A stretch of DNA of 64,000 nt from Bacteroidales bacterium (lineage in GTDB: Bacteria > Bacteroidota > Bacteroidia > Bacteroidales > F082): the NCBI GenBank assembly GCA_024400455.1, contig JAKSMU010000008.1, forward strand, positions 62,001 to 126,000, given 5' to 3'. Below the pieces are notes generated by a model. The model had not been told where the DNA came from. It saw only the letters and a list, made by a program, of their open reading frames with translations, and made no database searches. Below, piece after piece: positions 44,700 through 51,747 of the stretch. A program made the position numbers and the translations under genes. Position 1 is the first letter of the stretch. Each line of letters begins with the position of its first letter.

Positions 44700-46487
44700 T
44701 TATTCACCACAAGCTTCAACGTGTTGTGATTTGTCAAAGTAATGAGTGTGGAGCTGTTCGTGGCTGAGGTGACCGCAAGGTTCGCCATAGTATTCCTTGT
44801 AGATGGCGATGATGTCAGGATTTTCATGTGACTTACGGATTGGTTTGCCAGCATCTTCACGATAGGTAGCTTCCATACGCTTGCGGATGATGTCGCTGTT
44901 GCCATGGTGGTAAGGCTGACCGGCACCGCCGATGCAACCGCCTGGGCAAGCCATGACTTCGATGAAGTGGAAGCCGCGTGGGTTACCGTTGCGGACTTCT
45001 TCCATCATCTTGCGGGCATTGGCAAGACCGTAGCAAACACCAACATGAACTGGGAGGCCGTTGAAGTCAACAGTAGCTTCCTTCATGCCTTCGAGACCAC
45101 GAACGACTTCGAGGTCAATATTGGCGAGAGGTTTGCCTGTGTAGACTTCGTAAGCAGTACGGACAGCAGCTTCCATAACACCACCGGTAGCACCGAAGAT
45201 GACAGCAGCACCTGTTGATTGGCCGAGTGGGCTATCGAAATCTTCTTCAGGAAGGTTGTTAAGGTCGATGTTGCACTGCTTGATCATGTGGGCAAATTCG
45301 CGAGTCGTCAGTGAGAAGTCGACATCTGGATTGCCGTTGACCTTGAATTCGTCGCGAGCACATTCGCTCTTCTTAGCCAAGCAAGGCATGATGGAAACGA
45401 CAACCATGTCTTCTCTCTTCACGCCAATCTTCTGAGCGAAGTAGTTCTTAGCGACAGCACCGAACATCTGTTGTGGTGACTTAGCTGTTGACGGGTAGTC
45501 GAGCAGGTCCGGGAAGTTCTTTTCATAGAATGTAACCCAACCTGGGCAGCATGATGTGAACAGAGGCAGAGCAGCCTTTTCGCCGTTCAAAACCTTCTTC
45601 ACGCGGCCGAGAAGTTCTGTACCTTCTTCCATGATGGTAAGGTCAGCACTCCAGTCTGTATCGAAAGCATAGTCGAAACCGACGCGGCGCATAGCAGCAG
45701 CCATCTTGCCGGTGACGATTGTGCCAGGTTCCATGCCGAATTCTTCGCCAAGGGCGACGCGGACTGCAGGAGCAGACTGAACGACGACGGTCTTGGTAGG
45801 ATCGTTGATGGCAGCCATGACATCGCTGATGTTGTCTCTCAAAGTCAGAGCGCCAACAGGGCAAACCTGGACGCACTGGCCGCAGTTGACGCAGCTTGAT
45901 TCAGCCAGATCCATTTCGAAAGCAGGAGCTACGACGGCCTGGAAGCCACGGTTGACGGCTGACAAAGCACCAACACTCTGGATGGTGTTGCACATCGTTT
46001 CGCAACGACGGCACATGACGCACTTATCGACATCGCGGACGATTGACAAAGTCTGGTCCTTGCGATATGTTGACTGTTCGCCCTTGAAAGGAATGTTGCG
46101 GATGCCGAGCTTCTGAGCCAAAGCCTGAAGTTCGCAGTCGCCACTCTTTTCGCACTGCAAGCAATCATTCGGGTGGTCGGAGAGAATCAGTTCGACGACA
46201 GTCTTGCGGGCGTTGATGACGCGTGGGCTGTGTGTCAGCACTTCCATGCCTTCGACGCAGTCGGTAGCGCAAGCTGGAGCGAGGTTACGGCGTGGTTTGC
46301 CGTTGAAGTCCTTAACGACTTCGACAACGCAAACGCGGCAGCCACCTGGTTTGTTTTCAAATTTCATTCCTGCCAATTCAAAGTAGCAAAGGGTAGGAAT
46401 ATCAATACCGGCTTGACGGGCAGCTTTCAGAATAGTGGTACCTGGTTCAACCTGTATCTGTTTGTTATCTATTGTTACATTAATCAT
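44700..46487 (-). CDS. hydA: [FeFe]-hydrogenase catalytic subunit HydA
   Basis: A 595-residue catalytic subunit producing or oxidising H2. In order: an N-terminal [2Fe-2S] domain with Cys34, Cys50, Cys53 and a later Cys; a His-Cys3 cluster with His105, Cys109, Cys112 and Cys118; two [4Fe-4S] sets (about 156-166 and 199-209); and the H-cluster domain with L1 TSCCPGW (Cys313 proton relay, Cys314 ligand), L2 MPCLAKKSE (Cys369) and L3 MACPGGCIGGAGQP (Cys514, Cys518). All key residues are present. Two extra cysteines occur in the short tail. A canonical AAGGAG lies 8 bases before the ATG. Maturases HydEFG are not in the window. Confidence 0.96.
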   Translation of the reverse strand: MINVTIDNKQIQVEPGTTILKAARQAGIDIPTLCYFELAGMKFENKPGGCRVCVVEVVKDFNGKPRRNLAPACATDCVEGMEVLTHSPRVINARKTVVELILSDHPNDCLQCEKSGDCELQALAQKLGIRNIPFKGEQSTYRKDQTLSIVRDVDKCVMCRRCETMCNTIQSVGALSAVNRGFQAVVAPAFEMDLAESSCVNCGQCVQVCPVGALTLRDNISDVMAAINDPTKTVVVQSAPAVRVALGEEFGMEPGTIVTGKMAAAMRRVGFDYAFDTDWSADLTIMEEGTELLGRVKKVLNGEKAALPLFTSCCPGWVTFYEKNFPDLLDYPSTAKSPQQMFGAVAKNYFAQKIGVKREDMVVVSIMPCLAKKSECARDEFKVNGNPDVDFSLTTREFAHMIKQCNIDLNNLPEEDFDSPLGQSTGAAVIFGATGGVMEAAVRTAYEVYTGKPLANIDLEVVRGLEGMKEATVDFNGLPVHVGVCYGLANARKMMEEVRNGNPRGFHFIEVMACPGGCIGGAGQPYHHGNSDIIRKRMEATYREDAGKPIRKSHENPDIIAIYKEYYGEPCGHLSHEQLHTHYFDKSQHVEACGE

Positions 46488-46506
46488 ATTAATATCTCCT
46501 TATCGA

Positions 46507-48321
46507 TTATTTGACAGAAATAGCACCGAATTTACAACCAGCGATACAAGCACCGCACTTAATGCACTTAGTGGTATCGATCCACATTGATGGCAGCTTG
46601 TGGCCTTCAGCAATGTAATCTGTCTTTGAAATAGCTTCACCTGGGCAGTTCTTAGCGCACTTGCCGCAGCCGATGCACTTTTCCTTGTCGATTTCGTAGT
46701 TCATCAACTTCTTGCAGACGCCAGCACGGCACTTCTTGTCGACGACGTGTTCAACGTATTCATCCCAGAAGTTGTCGAGGGTTGAAAGGACAGGGTTTGG
46801 TGAGGTTTGACCCAGACCGCAAAGAGCAGCGTCCTTAATGACAGCAGCGAGGTTGCGGAGTTCCTGGAGGTCTTCCATTGTACCATTGCCTTCAGTGATC
46901 TTGGTGAGGATTTCAAGCATACGCTTGTTACCGATACGGCATGGTGAGCACTTACCGCAGCTTTCTTCGCAAGTGAATTCGAGGTAGAACTTAGCGATAG
47001 CGACCATGCAGGAGGTTTCGTCCATGACGACCATACCGCCAGAGCCCATCATTGAGCCGGCAGCCACGAGGCTATCGTAGTCAATCTGAGTGTCGAGGTG
47101 CTTTGCAGTCAAGCAGCCGCCTGAAGGGCCACCTGTCTGGACGGCCTTGAATTGACGGCCACCCTTAATGCCACCACCGATTTCATAAATGATGTCGCGG
47201 AGGGTTGTTCCCATAGGAACTTCGATCAGACCGACGTTGTTGATCTGGCCAGCCAAAGCGAACACCTTTGTACCCTTTGATTTTTCCGAACCGATTGACT
47301 GGAACCAGTCAGCACCCTTTGTGATAATGATCGGGATGTTGGCGAAGGTTTCGACGTTGTTCACGTTTGAAGGCTTCATGTTGTAGCCTGCAACAGCTGG
47401 GAACGGTGGCTTGAACGTAGGTTCACCACGCTTACCTTCCATGGAGTGGATCAGAGCTGTTTCTTCACCGCAAACGAATGCGCCGGCACCGTAACGGAGT
47501 TCGATGTCGAAATTGAAGCCAGTGCCGAGGATGTCTTCACCGAGGAGACCATATTCGCGAGCCTGAGCGATAGCGATTTGCAGACGGTGGATAGCCAGAG
47601 GATATTCAGCACGGATGTAGACCAAACCGTGGGTAGCGCCGATTGCATAACCGCAGATAGCCATAGCTTCGACGATTGAGTGTGGGTCGCCTTCCATGAT
47701 GGAACGATCCATGAACGCACCTGGGTCGCCTTCGTCGGCGTTGCAGATGACGTACATTTCATCGCACTTGTTCTTTGCGCAGAGACCCCATTTCACGCCG
47801 GTCGGGAAGCCAGCGCCGCCACGGCCACGGAGACCTGACTTGGTGACTTCGTCGATAACCTGCTGAGGTGTCATTTCGGTCAAGCACTTGCCGAGACCTT
47901 CGTAACCGCCACGTGAGATGCATTCGTCGATGTCTTCAGGATTGACGAAACCGCAGTTACGCAAAGCGATACGGAGCTGCTTACGATAGAAGCCCATGTG
48001 CTTTGAGTCAGCAACGTGTTCTTGGTTTTCAGGATCCAGATAAAGAAGATCCGTAACCTTACGACCCTTGATGATATGTTCGTTGACTATCTTTTCAACG
48101 TCTTCAGGTTTAACTTGAACATAAAAAGTGTTGTCAGGCATGATCTTGACGATAGGTCCCTTTTCGCAGAAACCGAAGCAACCCGTCTTGATTACCTGAA
48201 CTTCATCTTGCAAGCCCTTCTCGGCCAGGATGGTCTCGAAGTTCTTGACGATCTGAGCACTTGCTGATGCCTGGCAACCAGTACCGCCGCAGCAGAGCAC
48301 GTGCATCTTAATTTTTGTCAT
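46507..48321 (-). CDS. hydB: [FeFe]-hydrogenase subunit HydB (NuoF-like flavoprotein)
   Basis: A 604-residue NAD(H)-binding subunit. The N-terminal thioredoxin-like [2Fe-2S] domain (about 1-95) has CCGGTGC and CFGFC. The NuoF core has the FMN/NADH motifs GRGGAGFPTG and YGAGAFVCGEETAL, and the [4Fe-4S] site ESCGKCSPCRIG. The C-terminal pair of [4Fe-4S] motifs is CIGCGKCAKNCP and CIKCGACIAGC. In electron-bifurcating hydrogenases this is the NAD(H) entry subunit. GGAGG lies 7 bases before the ATG. Confidence 0.95.
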   Translation of the reverse strand: MTKIKMHVLCCGGTGCQASASAQIVKNFETILAEKGLQDEVQVIKTGCFGFCEKGPIVKIMPDNTFYVQVKPEDVEKIVNEHIIKGRKVTDLLYLDPENQEHVADSKHMGFYRKQLRIALRNCGFVNPEDIDECISRGGYEGLGKCLTEMTPQQVIDEVTKSGLRGRGGAGFPTGVKWGLCAKNKCDEMYVICNADEGDPGAFMDRSIMEGDPHSIVEAMAICGYAIGATHGLVYIRAEYPLAIHRLQIAIAQAREYGLLGEDILGTGFNFDIELRYGAGAFVCGEETALIHSMEGKRGEPTFKPPFPAVAGYNMKPSNVNNVETFANIPIIITKGADWFQSIGSEKSKGTKVFALAGQINNVGLIEVPMGTTLRDIIYEIGGGIKGGRQFKAVQTGGPSGGCLTAKHLDTQIDYDSLVAAGSMMGSGGMVVMDETSCMVAIAKFYLEFTCEESCGKCSPCRIGNKRMLEILTKITEGNGTMEDLQELRNLAAVIKDAALCGLGQTSPNPVLSTLDNFWDEYVEHVVDKKCRAGVCKKLMNYEIDKEKCIGCGKCAKNCPGEAISKTDYIAEGHKLPSMWIDTTKCIKCGACIAGCKFGAISVK

Positions 48322-48342
48322 ATAAAGTCCTCCAATTAAAGA

Positions 48343-48735
48343 TTAACCAATTGTTTCATAGTTCACAGGGATGATACCTTCCACCATTTCGTTGTTCATG
48401 ACATACTTGGTGAGGATTTCATCAGCCTTGTTGTTGTCGACATGACCGAATACCAGCGGGTCTCTGCCTGGGCACTTCACTTCGATGGTCGGTTCTGCGT
48501 GGCAGTAGCCCATGCAACCGGTCTGTGTGAAGACGATGGCGAGTTTCAGCTCGTCGGCCTTTTCCATCATGTGTTCCATAACTTGCTTTGCGCCAGCGGC
48601 GATACCGCAAGTTGCCATTGCGACCTTGATTTGAACTAACGAGTCAGGATCGTTGCTCTTTTCGCGAAGGTCAAGATTAGACTGAAGCTTCTCTCTCATA
48701 GCTTTCAGTTCTGCTAAAGACTTAACTTTTGCCAT
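48343..48735 (-). CDS. Thioredoxin-like [2Fe-2S] ferredoxin (HydD/HndB-like)
   Basis: A 130-residue protein whose second half is a thioredoxin-like [2Fe-2S] fold, with cysteines in MATCGIAAGA, QTGCMGYCHAE and VKCPGRDP. The N-terminal 40 residues form a charged coiled helix. It resembles the small ferredoxin encoded at the head of NAD-dependent hydrogenase operons (TM1420/HndB type). It is first in the operon; AAGGAG lies 6 bases before the ATG. Confidence 0.9.
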   Translation of the reverse strand: MAKVKSLAELKAMREKLQSNLDLREKSNDPDSLVQIKVAMATCGIAAGAKQVMEHMMEKADELKLAIVFTQTGCMGYCHAEPTIEVKCPGRDPLVFGHVDNNKADEILTKYVMNNEMVEGIIPVNYETIG

Positions 48736-48796
48736 TTTATTCTCCTTTTTATAGGTTATTACTTGAGTTTATTCTAAACTTATCAGGTTGAAATTC

Positions 48797-48824
48797 CGAT
48801 TTCTCGAAATTCGGTGCAAATATA
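48797..48824 (-). promoter_or_regulatory. hyd operon promoter box and adjacent inverted repeat
   Basis: TATATTTG on the - strand (48824-48817) fits the -7 consensus about 80 bases before the first hyd gene. Directly downstream, CCGAATTTC and GAAATCGG form an imperfect inverted repeat around GA, a possible operator near +1. It does not look like a Rex or PerR box. The regulator is unknown. Confidence 0.5.
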
Positions 48825-49059
48825 CGAATATTTTCCCAATAATTCCAAATAATATCAGGTGATTTTATTCATCCCCAAGAACAAATTAACTTATTGCAAA
48901 TCAATAAATTTAAACAAATATAATCACAATTCCAGTAAATTAGAATCTTTCTAATTTAGAATTATGCGGATAAATGGATTAACTCGAAAATTCCAATCAT
49001 AGCGTTTTTCCTTTGAGCGGAACGGATTATTGCCTTATTTGCAGAGAAAATAGGCCAGA

Positions 49060-49216
49060 GCACCACAATCCCAATGCCAAGGCCGTGTTCTTTTCGCCCC
49101 ATCCGGCAGTTTTTTGATGGTTTTCTCCGCCGCGCAGCGAAGCGGAGTGGGAGCAAATCGGGAGGAGACTGGATGCGGAGGCAGCCTTGGTACGGCCTTG
49201 GTATAGTACGCATCCC
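49060..49216. other. GC-richer, structure-prone intergenic block
   Basis: Contains stems CTCCGC/GCGGAG (49125-49130 with 49142-49147) and GGATGCG/CGCATCC (49171-49177 with 49209-49215), and two direct GCCTTGGTA copies (49184-49192, 49195-49203). It could be a structured RNA or an eroded gene. No promoter or terminator marks its ends clearly. Confidence 0.35.
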
Positions 49217-49226
49217 AGCATGCCCG

Positions 49227-49266
49227 ATTTTGTCATTTTGTCATTTGTCAAAAAATCACAATAAGC
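49227..49266. repeat. Word-permuted inverted repeat, left arm
   Basis: A 40-base arm composed of the words ATTTTGTC, ATTTTGTC, ATTTGTC, AAAAAATC, ACAATAAGC (order A-A-B-C-D). Its partner at 49381-49420, read on the other strand, has the same words in the order A-C-B-A-D. Confidence 0.85.
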
Positions 49267-49380
49267 GATTTCAATGTTTTTCTCCCTTTCTCCTTTCGCC
49301 TACTTACTATACCTAATTAATAATATATTATGTATTATTTTATTAATTGGCAGGTAACAAATGACGAGAGGGTCGAATTT

Positions 49381-49420
49381 GCTTATTGTGACAAAATGAC
49401 AAATGATTTTTTGACAAAAT
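49381..49420. repeat. Word-permuted inverted repeat, right arm
   Basis: Read on the - strand, this 40-base arm is ATTTTGTC, AAAAAATC, ATTTGTC, ATTTTGTC, ACAATAAGC. It has identical word content and length to the left arm, with two of the inner words exchanged. Confidence 0.85.
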
Positions 49421-49474
49421 GAATATTGTTATATTTTTAATAATGAACATGTTACACAAAAACAGACATTATGA

Positions 49475-49505
49475 TTTGTCATATTCAAATTTACTCCTAT
49501 CTTTG
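49475..49505 (+). promoter_or_regulatory. Promoter of the subtilase gene
   Basis: TTTG (49475-49478), a 19-bp spacer and TATCTTTG (49498-49505) form a near-ideal Bacteroidetes promoter, 20 bases before the ATG. Confidence 0.85.
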
Positions 49506-49524
49506 TGCCATCAAATCAAATACA

Positions 49525-51747
49525 ATGAAAAAGCAAATCCTCACCATCGCATTCGCATTGCTTGCTATTGCAGGCTTTGCTCAGCAGAAATGCTATTGGG
49601 TGTTCCTCACCGACAAAAACGATACCCAATTCGACCCTTACACCTATTTTGATGTGAAAGCCATCGAGCGTTACCAAAAATGCGGCGCCGACCTTTACGA
49701 CATCAGCAACTATCCGCTCAACGACAGTTATGTGAACGCCGTGGCCGCCTACGCCAATGAAATGGTGGGCGAATCGCGCTGGCTCAACGCTTTGGGCATT
49801 ATGGCCACCGACGACAACATCAACGCAATCAGCCAGATGCCATTTGTGAGTTATGTGCAAGAAATTGCCTCGGAAGGCAGCGTAGCTGAATATAAAACTA
49901 CGGAAATCACTGGTGAAGACAAGGATGTCCTGACCGACCAAGTGAAGCGTTTCGAAGGACAAAAATTCATCAACAAAGGCATCAACGGGAAGGGCATTCG
50001 CATTTGCGTTTTGGATGCTGGTTTTCCAGGCGTTGACACGCACCCTGCCTTTCAACATCTCAGAGACAACCATCAGATTATCAAGACTTATAATTTCCCC
50101 AAAAAGCAGGAAAACGTCTACGGTTGGGGCACACACGGCACCATGGTGCTGAGTTGCATTGCCGGCATGATTGAAGACCAACAGCTTGGTCTTGCCACAG
50201 GCGCCGAATTTCTCCTCGGCCGCACCGAGATCGACCCTGAGCCTTTCAAGGAAGAGATTTGGTGGGCGCAAGGTGCCGAATGGGCCGACAAGAATGGCGC
50301 CGACATCATCAACAGTTCGTTGGGCTACGGAAAAGACCGTCACTACACCAAAGACATGGACGGCACATCGTATGTGGCCAAGGCTGCTAACAAAGCCGTT
50401 GAAAAAGGCATTCTGGTTTGCAATTCAGCCGGCAACGAAGGCGACGACAGCCGCTGGCGCACCATCATCACGCCTTCCGACGCTGAGAATGTACTCTGCG
50501 TGGGCGGCATCAACGCCGATTTGGAACGTTACCGCCACATTGCATTCAGTTCGTATGGTCCGTCAGCCGATGGCAGGATGAAACCTAATGTCTGTGCTTT
50601 CGGTCAAGCCACGGTTGCCAATCCATCAGGCGGCTACGAAAGTGCTTTCGGCACTTCGTTTTCCAGTCCGCTGACGGCAGGTTTCTGCGCCTGCGCTTGG
50701 CAGACCCGCCGCGACCTCACCGCCTTGCAACTGAAAGCCGAAATCGAGAAATCGGGCGATCTATATCCTTATTATGACTATGCTTTCGGTTACGGTGTGC
50801 CGCAAGCCGGCTATTTCATCAAGGAAAGAAAAGTCACGCCACGCAATTTCGTTTTCGTTGAAGACGAAAACGCCATCAGAATTCATTTCACCAATAAAGT
50901 TCCTCTTGATTCGACCGAAATCATCATGGATGAAATTTTCATCAACTACGAGGGCGAAAACGGCATTCTGAACGGTTATTACCAACTTCTAATTGCCGAC
51001 CAGGAAGACATTGTCATCGACAAAAACAGATTAGCCAACACAAAGAAAATCAACGTTTCATACAAAGGTTTCTACGATTCCTACGAAGTGAAGGGCAACC
51101 AAGCCTTGGCCATTGGCGCACCCGTTTCGGAAGGCAACGCCTACATCGGCATTGAGCGCAATGCAACCCACTATAAAGCCCAACAAGAAAACTGGGCATC
51201 GAAATTCTTCATGCAATACGACTATAACCTGCCGACAGACTATTGGGACGGCTACAGCCGCCATTACGCCTTCGGCAAACGCTGGATGTACGGCAAGACT
51301 TACAAATTCGGCATGGGCCTCAGCGCCGACTTCTACCGTTTCCGCGCTAAAGACGTGCCTCCCACCGAAGATGGCACAAACCACACAACAGCAATACGTT
51401 CCATGCAAATCCGTGGCGAGGTGTTCCAGCGCATTGTCAACCGGCTGTGGGGCATGAACTGGGATTTGGGTGTCTACGGTTCCTTGGCGGCAACGCGCAA
51501 AGCAAAGGACATCATGACCAACACGCCTGACGAATGGCCATACAACGACCGCGTCGTGACGAAATACACAGGCTACAAAGACATGAACTGGTATCAATAT
51601 GGCGTCACGACACGCATCAGCAAATCATTCAGCAGCGGCATCGGCCTTTCCGTTTACGGGAACTACCGTTTGTCGGACATCTTTAATGTTCCAACCCCCG
51701 AACCTTCTCCATGGAACGTCGGTCTGGAATTGGAAATCGGATTATAA
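49525..51747 (+). CDS. Exported subtilisin-family (S8) serine peptidase with extra C-terminal domain
   Basis: A 740-residue exported peptidase with a signal peptide (about 1-20, ending GFAQ). The S8 domain has catalytic Asp164 (CVLDAGFPG), His204 (GTHGTMVLS), Asn304 (NSAGNEG) and Ser378 (FGTSFSSP), all in place. A C-terminal region of about 310 residues (430-740) is rich in aromatic and alternating strands and ends VGLELEIGL. It looks like a small outer-membrane beta-barrel rather than a T9SS sorting domain. If so, the protease would be anchored at the outer membrane; this is inference. The ATG at 49525 starts the signal peptide. The next gene's ATG follows the stop with no gap. Confidence 0.88.
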   Translation: MKKQILTIAFALLAIAGFAQQKCYWVFLTDKNDTQFDPYTYFDVKAIERYQKCGADLYDISNYPLNDSYVNAVAAYANEMVGESRWLNALGIMATDDNINAISQMPFVSYVQEIASEGSVAEYKTTEITGEDKDVLTDQVKRFEGQKFINKGINGKGIRICVLDAGFPGVDTHPAFQHLRDNHQIIKTYNFPKKQENVYGWGTHGTMVLSCIAGMIEDQQLGLATGAEFLLGRTEIDPEPFKEEIWWAQGAEWADKNGADIINSSLGYGKDRHYTKDMDGTSYVAKAANKAVEKGILVCNSAGNEGDDSRWRTIITPSDAENVLCVGGINADLERYRHIAFSSYGPSADGRMKPNVCAFGQATVANPSGGYESAFGTSFSSPLTAGFCACAWQTRRDLTALQLKAEIEKSGDLYPYYDYAFGYGVPQAGYFIKERKVTPRNFVFVEDENAIRIHFTNKVPLDSTEIIMDEIFINYEGENGILNGYYQLLIADQEDIVIDKNRLANTKKINVSYKGFYDSYEVKGNQALAIGAPVSEGNAYIGIERNATHYKAQQENWASKFFMQYDYNLPTDYWDGYSRHYAFGKRWMYGKTYKFGMGLSADFYRFRAKDVPPTEDGTNHTTAIRSMQIRGEVFQRIVNRLWGMNWDLGVYGSLAATRKAKDIMTNTPDEWPYNDRVVTKYTGYKDMNWYQYGVTTRISKSFSSGIGLSVYGNYRLSDIFNVPTPEPSPWNVGLELEIGL

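Larger units (their letters stand above)
48736..49524. other. 789-base gene-free region between the hyd operon and the subtilase gene
   Basis: From the hyd side this holds: the hyd promoter; A/T-rich sequence to 48960; a GC-richer, hairpin-prone block at 49060-49216; two inverted 40-bp word-repeat arms at 49227-49266 and 49381-49420 around an A/T-rich core; and the promoter of the subtilase gene. Short open frames on both strands here are repeat-derived and I do not believe them. Confidence 0.7.

Noticed and set aside
48736..48900. Rex-type operator upstream of the hyd operon
   Set aside because: No TTGTGAA-type inverted repeat was found; only a different imperfect palindrome is present.
49074..49316. 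80-codon + strand and 83-codon - strand frames in the hyd-subtilase gap
   Set aside because: Both run through the hairpin block and into the word-repeat arm, with no promoter, no plausible start context and odd composition.
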